NCBI GenBank assembly: GCA_013812565.1
Contig: JACCTF010000240.1
Coordinates: forward strand, 1-5,349
DNA: 5,349 bases
DNA from: Pyrinomonadaceae bacterium
GTDB lineage: Bacteria > Acidobacteriota > Blastocatellia > Pyrinomonadales > Pyrinomonadaceae
Direction: 5' to 3'
The translations under genes and the position numbers were made by a program. Positions 1 to 5,349 of this stretch are shown here, one piece after another. How positions within the stretch are numbered: position 1 is the stretch's first letter; every line of letters starts with the position of its first letter. Under the pieces are notes generated by a model. That model was not told the origin of the DNA. It searched no databases and saw only the letters and a program-made list of their open reading frames with translations.

Positions 1-32
1 ATATCCAGCAATCGTTCGCGGTCATCTCTCAT
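1..32 (-). CDS. HEPN-domain toxin (DUF86/HepT-like), N-terminal fragment only
   Basis: Only the first ten codons lie in the window; the gene continues past the left edge. The reading is [10 protein letters not shown], which matches the usual opening of DUF86/HepT-type HEPN proteins. The ATG overlaps the stop of the MNT gene in the four bases ATGA (29-32), the translational-coupling arrangement typical of MNT-HEPN pairs. In this family the HEPN protein is an RNase toxin with an R-x4-6-H type active site, silenced by its nucleotidyltransferase partner. None of the catalytic residues are visible here. The identification therefore rests on ten residues plus context: the upstream MNT gene makes it likely, but the fragment alone would not prove it. 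Confidence 0.72.
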   Translation of the reverse strand, partial: MRDDRERLLD

Positions 33-298
33 AGCGGTACTGCTTCACGCAGCACGCGGTCGCGTATCCGGGTGCGCAGGCCCTTCTCAGTTACCACATC
101 TACTTTGCGGCCTAGTAAGTCCTGTAATTCCATTAACAGACCGCCGAGGTCAAAGAGACTGCGCCCTGCCTCTAAGTCCACCAGCACATCTACGTCGCTA
201 TCCTCTTCAGCTTCGCCGCGCGCCGTTGAGCCAAAGATACGCACATTCTGCGCGCCGTGCTGTGCTGCAATGCGCAGTATTTCTTCGCGTTTCTTCAT
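29..298 (-). CDS. MNT-domain nucleotidyltransferase, antitoxin of a HEPN/MNT toxin-antitoxin pair (MntA-like)
   Basis: Small cytoplasmic nucleotidyltransferase of 89 residues from this start. It carries the minimal polymerase-beta-like signature GS-x10-D-x-D: G23-S24 in the stretch [10 protein letters not shown], then D35 and D37 in DSDVDVLV, with a likely third carboxylate at D67 (KVDVV). In MntA-type antitoxins this signature transfers AMP from ATP to a tyrosine of the HEPN toxin and neutralises it; all the signature residues are present, so activity is expected. I chose ATG 298 because GAGG at 304-307 sits five bases upstream and because family members usually begin shortly before an [15 protein letters not shown] helix. 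ATG 316 in the same frame (six residues longer) is the alternative and has a weaker purine stretch. It starts about 40 bases after the kinase stop and overlaps the HEPN start by four bases, so it probably forms an operon with the toxin and may be read through from the kinase. Confidence 0.88.
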   Translation of the reverse strand: MKKREEILRIAAQHGAQNVRIFGSTARGEAEEDSDVDVLVDLEAGRSLFDLGGLLMELQDLLGRKVDVVTEKGLRTRIRDRVLREAVPL

Positions 299-301
299 CA
301 A

Positions 302-307
302 CTCCTC
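302..307 (-). promoter_or_regulatory. Ribosome binding site deciding the MNT start
   Basis: On the minus strand this reads GAGGAG. Taking GAGG as the core gives a five-base spacer to ATG 298, a good Shine-Dalgarno arrangement. The alternative ATG at 316 has only a weak GGCGAG-like stretch close to it. The site lies inside the longer open frame, so it argues for the shorter protein. Confidence 0.5.
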
Positions 308-335
308 GGTTCTCATAACTCGCCACGCTAATCTG

Positions 336-1427
336 CTACCGCGCCACGCGCGCCGCGCCGCCCTTCATCACTCGTTCGACTTCTGAGAGAGTCGCCATCG
401 TTGTATCGCCTGGCGTTGTCATGGCGAGTGCGCCGTGTGCCGCGCCACACTCGACGGCCCACTGCGCTCCGCGTTCAGTCAGTAAGCCGTAGATCAACCC
501 GGAGGCGAAGGAGTCGCCGCCGCCGACGCGATCATAGATTTCCAAATTCTCGCGCGGCGTGGCTTGGTGAAGCGCTCCTTCGTCGTAGCAGACCGCGCCC
601 CAATCGTTGAGCGTCGCCGTCTTCGCGCTCCTCAAAGTTGTCGCGACCACTTTGAAGTTGGGAAATGTTTTTGTCGCTTCCTCAATCATCCGGCGAAAGT
701 TTTGCACGTCGAGCTTCGAGTGATGCTCATCCAATCCTTCGACCTCAAAGCCAAGCGCGGCAGTGAAGTCCTCCTCGTTGCCTATCATCACGTCAACGAA
801 CGGCGCAAGCTCGCGATTGATCGCCTGCGCCCGCGCTTGACCGCCAATCGATTTCCACAGCGACTCGCGATAGTTAAGGTCATAGGAAACGATTGTGCCG
901 TGGCGCTTCGCCGCCTCCATCGCTTCGCGCGCGACGAGCGGCGTCGTCTCTGAGAGCGCCGCGAAGATGCCGCCCGTGTGAAACCAGCGCGTGCCCTCGG
1001 TTCCAAAAACCCGTTCCCAATCAATGTCGCCGGGACGCAGTTGCGACGCGGCGGTATGGCCGCGGTCGGAGCAGCCAAGCGCAGCGCGCACGCCGAAGCC
1101 GCGCTCGGTAAAGTTCAAGCCGTTCCTGACCGTGCGACCGACGCTGTCATACGGCACCCAACGGACATGCGACTGATCCACTCCACCCTGGAAAATTAAA
1201 TCTTCAACGAGTCGCCCCACGGGATTATCCGCAAGCGCGGTGACGATAGCGGTCTCCATCCGAAAGCAGCGTTTGAGTCCACGCGCGACGTTATACTCGC
1301 CGCCCCCCTCCCACACGCGGAATGTGCGCGTTGTGTGGATGCGTTCATCGCCCGGATCGAGGCGGAGCATCACTTCGCCTAAAGAGACGCAATCCCAGCG
1401 ACACTCGGACTTTGGTTTGATCTGCAC
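336..1427 (-). CDS. PfkB-family (ribokinase-like) sugar kinase, probably 2-keto-3-deoxygluconate kinase-like
   Basis: Cytoplasmic ATP-dependent sugar kinase of 363 residues. The N-terminal [11 protein letters not shown] (about 15-25) and the substrate-side glycine motif [11 protein letters not shown] (41-51) match the start of PfkB kinases of the KdgK group. [11 protein letters not shown] (181-191) is the central D-x-N-x-R strand. [10 protein letters not shown] (301-310) is PfkB signature 2: the G302-G304 anion hole and the catalytic base D305. The protein is longer than the usual 310-340 residues, with an extra segment at about 225-260. KdgK phosphorylates 2-keto-3-deoxygluconate in the Entner-Doudoroff and uronate routes; the exact substrate here is inference, and fructokinase or another sugar kinase remains possible. 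The start is GTG 1427: an in-frame TAA lies nine bases upstream and AGAGGG (1437-1442) sits nine bases away. It lies 98 bases behind the isomerase on the same strand, suggesting a shared catabolic unit. Confidence 0.9.
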   Translation of the reverse strand: MQIKPKSECRWDCVSLGEVMLRLDPGDERIHTTRTFRVWEGGGEYNVARGLKRCFRMETAIVTALADNPVGRLVEDLIFQGGVDQSHVRWVPYDSVGRTVRNGLNFTERGFGVRAALGCSDRGHTAASQLRPGDIDWERVFGTEGTRWFHTGGIFAALSETTPLVAREAMEAAKRHGTIVSYDLNYRESLWKSIGGQARAQAINRELAPFVDVMIGNEEDFTAALGFEVEGLDEHHSKLDVQNFRRMIEEATKTFPNFKVVATTLRSAKTATLNDWGAVCYDEGALHQATPRENLEIYDRVGGGDSFASGLIYGLLTERGAQWAVECGAAHGALAMTTPGDTTMATLSEVERVMKGGAARVAR

Positions 1428-1436
1428 CTGCAGTTA

Positions 1437-1442
1437 CCCTCT
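1437..1442 (-). promoter_or_regulatory. Ribosome binding site supporting the GTG start of the kinase
   Basis: AGAGGG on the minus strand, nine bases before GTG 1427. The in-frame TAA between this site and the GTG excludes a longer protein, and the next in-frame ATG (codon 20) would remove the conserved first strand, so the non-ATG start is well supported. Confidence 0.6.
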
Positions 1443-1457
1443 AAACGATGAAGTCAG

Positions 1458-1525
1458 AAGATGTCAGAGGTCAGATGCCAGTAAATGCCATTCACTAACA
1501 TCTAGCATCTGACCTCTGACATCTT
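1458..1525. repeat. Perfect 21-bp inverted repeat with 26-base loop
   Basis: The arms 1458-1478 and 1505-1525 are exact reverse complements over 21 bases; the core reads AGATGTCAGAGGTCAGATG. The arms contain GTCAGA/TCTGAC hexamers; counting one just outside the left arm there are five copies (1453, 1463 and 1470 forward; 1508 and 1515 reverse). The right arm begins immediately after the isomerase stop codon, so a transcript from the isomerase into the kinase would form a long stem. No run of U follows the stem on the minus strand, so it does not look like an intrinsic terminator. It may instead stabilise the upstream message, tune kinase expression, or be a copy of a dispersed intergenic repeat. 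The inverted repeat is seen directly; its role is not. Confidence 0.9.
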
Positions 1526-2422
1526 TCATGTGCTGAGCGCTTGCTTGCAGTAATCCAAGCACCGCTTAACCTCTTGGATCGTGTCGCCCTTGTACTCATA
1601 CTCGATGTTGGCGGGAATGGACCACTTGTTTTCGCGCAGCAACGCGAGTACGGGTTTGATCGGCGTGTCTCCCTGTCCGAAGACGACGTTTTCGCCATGA
1701 TCTTTTTTGCGGTCTTTGATGTGCAGCGTCACGATGCGGTCATGGTGCTTACGTATGAATTCAACCGGATCATAGTTCGCTGCCGTGTAGTGGCCGATGT
1801 CGAGGTTAATGGCGATGTACTTCGATGCTCCCTCCATCGCGCGGGCAAAGCTTTCGGGCGTCGCATACTCGTTAGGGTCTTTGAGGTTGTCGTGATTGTG
1901 CATCCCGACGGGGAGCTTATGCTGCTTGGCGAATTTATCGATGCGCTTGGCTGTGCTGACAGTTGATGACGCCGTGATGGCTTTGACGCCGAGCGCCTTA
2001 GCCATTTCGAAACCACGATTGATCTCTTCATCCGTGTAATCATCGCGGAAGCTTATGTTGAAAGCATAGAGATCAATACCGGCTTGTTTGAACTTGTTGC
2101 GCGTCTGGCGGAACTCATCGAGCGGAACCGTCAAACGCCACTTGCGCAGCGCCTCGCGCGCTTCGGGGCCTCTCCCCAAATTACGAGGTTCAAGGTGGCC
2201 CTGCCACAGTTCACAACTCGACAAGCCAACTTCCACCATTCCTTTGATCGCATCGTCAAGCGAGCGGTCACGAAAACTATAGCTCTGGACGCCTATCTGC
2301 ACGCCGTTGAACTTGGAGCTGGCGGCCTTTGTTTGGGCGAGGGAACCGATAGGGAAAGCGGCTGTGGCCGCGACGGTGCCGAGGGCCAGCTTGTTCCATT
2401 CTCTTCTTGAAATCTTGGACAT
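1526..2422 (-). CDS. Tat-exported TIM-barrel sugar isomerase/epimerase (AP_endonuc_2 / xylose isomerase-like fold)
   Basis: 298 residues. The N-terminus has a twin-arginine signal: S5-R6-R7-E-W-N-K, a hydrophobic stretch at about 12-28, and a possible cleavage after S-L-A29. The mature part is a TIM barrel of the xylose-isomerase-like sugar phosphate isomerase/epimerase family. Strand motifs in order are VQSYSFRD (45-52), CELW (70-73), MHNHD (174-178), NLDIGHY (206-212), LHIKD (233-237) and IEYEY (273-277). Likely metal and active-site residues are H175/H177, D208, H234 and E274. The fifth-strand position often held by Glu is His here, a variant I believe occurs in part of the family. The start is ATG 2422, with AAAGGA at 2430-2435 and a seven-base spacer. 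Export implies a free or glycosidic sugar rather than a cytoplasmic sugar phosphate as substrate (inference). It is first of the leftward gene group, ahead of the sugar kinase. Confidence 0.88.
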   Translation of the reverse strand: MSKISRREWNKLALGTVAATAAFPIGSLAQTKAASSKFNGVQIGVQSYSFRDRSLDDAIKGMVEVGLSSCELWQGHLEPRNLGRGPEAREALRKWRLTVPLDEFRQTRNKFKQAGIDLYAFNISFRDDYTDEEINRGFEMAKALGVKAITASSTVSTAKRIDKFAKQHKLPVGMHNHDNLKDPNEYATPESFARAMEGASKYIAINLDIGHYTAANYDPVEFIRKHHDRIVTLHIKDRKKDHGENVVFGQGDTPIKPVLALLRENKWSIPANIEYEYKGDTIQEVKRCLDYCKQALST

Positions 2423-2429
2423 CAGGGGT

Positions 2430-2435
2430 TCCTTT
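2430..2435 (-). promoter_or_regulatory. Ribosome binding site of the isomerase
   Basis: AAAGGA on the minus strand with a seven-base spacer to ATG 2422. It supports the start that includes the complete twin-arginine signal. Confidence 0.55.
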
Positions 2436-2694
2436 CATTTGAGGTTTCACGTTGGCTGAAGTGATACGAGTTCACGAGCCACAGCGAATAGTGTTAGGTT
2501 TATATTGTTTGCAGAGTAAACGAACTCGGCGAAGTAGCGCAACCCGTTTTCGCTTCGCTAAGATGACAATGGGACATTTGTGGGAGCAGTGGCACTCGCG
2601 CCCACGCCCGTCCCGGCCCATCGCGCGCTGGCGCGATAACCGATGTTTCAATCATCCAGCGTTGATGAGATCAATCTATATTGATGAGTGCCGA

Positions 2695-2721
2695 TATGGG
2701 CTGATACAAGATCAGCCCATA
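2695..2721. repeat. Perfect 11-bp palindromic hairpin upstream of the esterase gene
   Basis: TATGGGCTGAT (2695-2705), loop ACAAG, then ATCAGCCCATA (2711-2721), with all 11 pairs matching. It ends 60 bases before ATG 2782 and its right edge touches a -10-like TAAAAT. It could be an operator for a dimeric regulator, a 5' leader stem-loop, or a terminator-like structure; AAATTTCTC follows on the plus strand, which is only a poor U-tract. A 16-base dyad (2670-2685) lies just before it. The palindrome is certain; its function is inferred. Confidence 0.8.
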
Positions 2722-2781
2722 AAATTTCTCGCGACGCTAAACATCTTCAACCTTGGGGCATAAGCCACAGAAAGAATAACT

Positions 2782-4686
2782 ATGATTAAAACCAAGAAAG
2801 TTGTCATACGTCTTCTTAGCGTCTTGGTGGTGACAGTATTGTTACTGACGCCAATCGTTTCTATCACCGTCGCGGCGGCACCTGGTCCGTGGACGTATAC
2901 CGCCCTCGGCGACTCTTTAGCTTTCGGTGTTTTCGATTTCCAGAGAGGCGGGTATGTGCCTCGGTATGGCGCTTACGTGCAGACGGATACGAGCGCCAAT
3001 GTTAGCTTGAACAACCTCGGGCGAAACGGCTGGACCAGCAGTCAGTTGCTTAACGCTCTGCGGACGGATCAAAACTTTCGCGGTTCAGTTTCTAGTTCGC
3101 AAATAGTGACGTGGGACATCGGCGGTAATGATTTCCTGCGCGCTCGCAGCGGCTACCAAGCCGGCACATGCGGGGGAGCAAATAATCAGGATTGCATTAA
3201 AAGCACGGTCGCGACATTCAAGGCGAACTGGGATTCGATCATCGCCGAGATACTGTCGCTCCGAAGCATCAGCAATACCGTGATCCGCACGATGGACATT
3301 TACAATCCATACATTAACGAGGACAAGGCGAGCGACTCCTGGAGGGATGACGGCGGACTCAACGACTTCGACGCGCTTAAGCCGTACCTCGATGATGTAA
3401 ACCGTTACATCGCTACAAGGGCCACGATTAACAACATCCCGTACGCAAAAGTGTATGAGGCTTTCAACGGCCCCGCTGGAAACGAGGACCCGAGCGATAA
3501 AGGCTACATCTCCTTTGACGGTCTGCACCCGGATGACTCCGGGCACAAGGTGATCGCCGATTTGCTGCGCAGTCTGGGGTACGCGCCGCTGATCGAACCA
3601 GCGCCTGCTTTAACCGCTGTGCAGTTTAGTCAGGCCAGCTATAACGTCGCGGAGAGCGGCGGCAGCGTCCAAATCACGGTCACTCGTTCGGGCGATACAT
3701 CATCTTCAGTCGCCGTTGACTATGCGACCAACGACAATTCCGCCGGGGCAAGGTGCGACGCCGTTACGGGCGCGGCTTCCGAGCGGTGCGATTACTCCAC
3801 CGCAACCGGCACGCTTTCGTTGGCCCCCGGCGAGGCCACTAAGACTTTCACCGTCATCATTATTGATGATGGGTTTGCCGACGGCACCGAAACCTTAAGT
3901 CTCGCGTTGAGCAAGCCGACGGCAAATGCGAACTTAGGCGGGCAGAGCACCGCGACGTTGACGATCACTGACAATGACGTGGCAGCAGTCGCCAATCCCA
4001 TCGATACAAACTCGTTCTTCGTTCGTCAGCAGTACATAGATTTCCTTTCGCGTGAGCCGGAGCAAGCTGGCTTCGACGCCTGGCTCGCAGTGCTGAACCG
4101 TTGCGGCGCGGGTGATTCGACATGCGACCGCACGGAGGTGTCTGCATCATTCTTCCGCTCGGAGGAGTTTCAGTCCAAAGGCTACTTTGTCTATCGCTTC
4201 TACAAAGTGAGTTTGGGGCGGCTGCCCAGTTATACGGAAATGATCGCTGACATGGGAAGGGTAACGGGCGCAACGGGCGATGAGGTGATCGCAAAGAAAG
4301 CGGCATTCACTTCCGAATGGGTCAAGCGGCCTGAGTTCAAGGCGAAGTATGATGGTTTATCGAACGCGGCGTATGTAGACGAGTTGTTGAGAACGGCGGG
4401 AGTGACATTAGCCATCCGCGATCAACTGGTGGCCGACCTACAGAACAATCTTAAGACGCGGGCTGAAGTGTTGCGAGTGATTGTCGAGAGCCAGGAGGTT
4501 TACAGCAAGGAGTACAACGGGGCGTTTGTCGCGATGCAATACTTCGGCTACCTGAGGCGTGATCCTGAGCCGGAAGGATATGCGGCTTGGTTGCGTGTGA
4601 TCGAGCGAAACCCGGCGGATTACCGCACGATGGTGAACGGGTTTATTGCTTCGGTCGAATACCGGCTGCGCTTCGGTCAACCATGA
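2782..4686 (+). CDS. Secreted SGNH/GDSL esterase-lipase with Calx-beta domain and DUF4214 C-terminus
   Basis: 634 residues. A Sec-type signal peptide covers about 1-33: KTKK, a hydrophobic core at 8-31, then AAA. The SGNH hydrolase domain (about 36-270) shows all four blocks: GDSLAFG with nucleophile S45, block II G80 in NNLGRNG, GGND with N116, and DGLHPDDSGH with D246 and H249. It should hydrolyse esters or acyl groups outside the cytoplasm; the substrate is unknown. A Calx-beta domain follows at about 277-399 (YNVAESGGSVQITVTR to ATLTITDND), a beta-sandwich type that often binds calcium. The rest (about 411-630) is DUF4214, with YIDFLSREPEQAGFDAWL at 418 and a second copy FGYLRRDPEPEGYAAWL at 588. 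All six cysteines form three close pairs, one per region (130/138, 325/336, 441/448). The start is ATG 2782, with only a weak AAAGAA five bases upstream. It is a single gene, divergent from the isomerase and convergent with the Uma2 gene 28 bases away. Confidence 0.92.
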   Translation: MIKTKKVVIRLLSVLVVTVLLLTPIVSITVAAAPGPWTYTALGDSLAFGVFDFQRGGYVPRYGAYVQTDTSANVSLNNLGRNGWTSSQLLNALRTDQNFRGSVSSSQIVTWDIGGNDFLRARSGYQAGTCGGANNQDCIKSTVATFKANWDSIIAEILSLRSISNTVIRTMDIYNPYINEDKASDSWRDDGGLNDFDALKPYLDDVNRYIATRATINNIPYAKVYEAFNGPAGNEDPSDKGYISFDGLHPDDSGHKVIADLLRSLGYAPLIEPAPALTAVQFSQASYNVAESGGSVQITVTRSGDTSSSVAVDYATNDNSAGARCDAVTGAASERCDYSTATGTLSLAPGEATKTFTVIIIDDGFADGTETLSLALSKPTANANLGGQSTATLTITDNDVAAVANPIDTNSFFVRQQYIDFLSREPEQAGFDAWLAVLNRCGAGDSTCDRTEVSASFFRSEEFQSKGYFVYRFYKVSLGRLPSYTEMIADMGRVTGATGDEVIAKKAAFTSEWVKRPEFKAKYDGLSNAAYVDELLRTAGVTLAIRDQLVADLQNNLKTRAEVLRVIVESQEVYSKEYNGAFVAMQYFGYLRRDPEPEGYAAWLRVIERNPADYRTMVNGFIASVEYRLRFGQP

Positions 4687-4714
4687 GCTGGGATTGCTTG
4701 TTCGACGAAGCAAG

Positions 4715-5349
4715 TTACCAAATCTTCGTCAAGTCGAGTTTGAAGTCGGGCAGTTCCGGCGAGCATGAAACTGCCGTCGGGTTGTCTAATACTTCCACCT
4801 CACGCTGCGGGCGGTAAACATAAACGCGGCGCCCGCCGGTCGAGGAGCAGTCCGGGCCGCGCGCCGTTTTCGATGTACTCGCTCATCTTGGCTTGCAGTC
4901 CTTTGAGCGTGTCGGTGCGTGAGCGGAGTTCGACCACGAAGTCGGGGCAGAGCGGCGCGATGCCTTCTTGTTGCCTGGCAGTTAGTTCGTTCCATCTTTG
5001 GTTCGTGACCCACGCAGCATCGGGCGAGCGTATCGCGCCATTCGGCAAACGAAACAGTGTCGAGGAATCAAAGCCAACGCCCATGCCGTCTTGTTCAATC
5101 CATAGCCCTAACTGAACAGTCAAGCTCATGTTACGGTTTCCGGTAACGGCTCCGGTCGGAGGCATGATGATGAGTTCTCCATTGGCGGTCTGTTCAAAGA
5201 ACAGCCCTTCGTTTAAGCGGCAGAGTTCGAGGAAACCGTCGTCACTCAGATTGACGAGTGGGCGCAGGCGTAAGATGACATGCGGAGTTGGTTCGACGGT
5301 CGCTGAAAGGTCGCTGGATTCAACGGCTTCGGTACGCGGTTCTTCGAGT
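4715..5349 (-). pseudogene. Uma2-family endonuclease (DUF820), frameshifted, 5' end beyond the window
   Basis: Uma2 proteins have a PD-(D/E)XK nuclease-like fold; their cellular role is poorly known. The frame is open from the right edge: RLRPLVNLSDDGF, then GELIIMPPTGAVTGNRN near 5165, SPDAAWV (active-site Asp), PDFVVELRSR (Glu, with R in the usual ExK position), LQAKMSEYIENGARPGLLLD, and a stop at 4800-4802. The last twenty or so residues of that frame are not Uma2-like. The neighbouring frame from 4831 gives RRVYVYRPQREVEVLDNP and ends LPDFKLDLTKIW with TAA at 4715-4717, the normal C-terminus. Removing one G from the GGG at 4834-4832 (minus strand) joins the two into LLLDRRRRVYVYRP. There is no in-frame ATG, GTG or TTG between 5349 and 5165, so the start lies outside; starting at ATG 5165 would cut through the conserved core. 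The cause is a real mutation or a sequencing error. The catalytic residues precede the shift, so a shortened product might still fold. Confidence 0.85.

Larger units (their letters stand above)
2423..2781. promoter_or_regulatory. Divergent intergenic region with promoters for both flanking genes
   Basis: This 359-base stretch separates the leftward isomerase from the rightward esterase and must hold promoters for both. I see no convincing gene in it. Leftward, TATAAA at 2499-2504 (minus strand) is a possible -10 about 70 bases before the isomerase start, without a good -35. Rightward, TAAAAT at 2720-2725 resembles a -10 (five of six bases) at the edge of the strong palindrome, again without a clear -35. 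Smaller dyads are ATCGCGC-gctg-GCGCGAT (2620-2637), ATCAAT-ctat-ATTGAT (2670-2685) and GTTT-n7-AAAC (2507-2521). TTGATGAG occurs directly repeated at 2662 and 2681. The promoter assignments are weak. Confidence 0.4.

Noticed and set aside
564..953. Plus-strand open frame of 129 codons inside the kinase gene
   Set aside because: It lies wholly antisense to a gene with clear PfkB motifs; its translation is low-complexity Arg-rich and matches nothing I know.
1458..1525. The 21-bp inverted repeat as a rho-independent terminator after the isomerase
   Set aside because: The loop is 26 bases and no U-tract follows the stem in the direction of transcription; it is kept as a repeat instead.
1453..1525. 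The GTCAGA-rich intergenic stretch as a small CRISPR array
   Set aside because: The units are only six bases, unevenly spaced and in both orientations; there are no regular spacers and no cas genes.
1541..1966. Plus-strand open frame of 141 codons opposite the isomerase
   Set aside because: It is a shadow of the isomerase coding sequence, with no start signal and no recognisable domain.
2452..2763. Open frame of 103 codons (plus strand) in the divergent intergenic region
   Set aside because: It starts with TTG without a good ribosome binding site, its Arg/Ser-rich composition matches no family I recognise, and it runs through the palindromes that look like regulatory DNA.
3085..3546. Minus-strand open frame of 153 codons inside the esterase gene
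   Set aside because: It is antisense to the SGNH domain, whose catalytic blocks are intact in the plus frame, and it has no family resemblance.
4694..4713. Six-bp dyad TTGCTT-n8-AAGCAA between the convergent esterase and Uma2 genes, considered as a bidirectional terminator
   Set aside because: The stem is short and AT-rich and no T-run follows on either strand, so it is too weak to annotate as a terminator.
4765..5115. Plus-strand open frame of 116 codons opposite the Uma2 gene
   Set aside because: The opposite strand carries unmistakable Uma2 motifs over the same bases; this frame is Ser/Arg-rich shadow sequence.

Overview
The window looks like a chromosomal piece of an Acidobacteriota genome, most likely class Blastocatellia. 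This assignment is inference. It rests on the Calx-beta domain with a Cys-bracketed loop (C-x10-C, ending RCDY) fused to DUF4214 repeats, a Tat-exported TIM-barrel sugar isomerase, and the accompanying Uma2 and HEPN/MNT genes. No rRNA, tRNA or other taxonomic marker is present to confirm it.

Layout from left to right. Positions 1-2422 hold four genes read leftward on the minus strand. In transcription order they are a Tat-signal TIM-barrel sugar isomerase/epimerase (2422-1526), a PfkB-family sugar kinase resembling 2-keto-3-deoxygluconate kinase (1427-336), an MNT-type nucleotidyltransferase antitoxin (298-29), and the first ten codons of a HEPN toxin, which overlaps the antitoxin by four bases and runs off the left edge. 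A perfect 21-bp inverted repeat fills much of the isomerase-kinase gap and abuts the isomerase stop codon. Positions 2423-2781 are a divergent intergenic region with several palindromes; the strongest is an 11-bp stem with a 5-base loop about 60 bases before the next gene. Positions 2782-4686 (plus strand) encode a 634-residue secreted protein: signal peptide, SGNH/GDSL esterase domain, Calx-beta domain and a DUF4214 region. Convergent to it, 5349-4715 (minus strand) is a Uma2-family nuclease gene that enters from the right edge. A one-base frameshift at 4832-4834 cuts off its conserved C-terminus.

How the genes fit together. The isomerase and kinase suggest a small sugar-acid or unusual-sugar catabolic unit: an exported enzyme modifies a sugar outside the cytoplasm and the kinase phosphorylates a sugar or sugar acid after uptake. 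The substrate cannot be read from the sequence. The HEPN/MNT pair is a toxin-antitoxin module lying directly behind the kinase and possibly reached by its transcription. The secreted esterase is transcribed separately and probably acts on extracellular or envelope-attached esters. I see no mobile element, CRISPR array or RNA gene. The least ordinary items are the three-domain esterase with one close cysteine pair per domain, the two strong inverted repeats, and the broken Uma2 gene.
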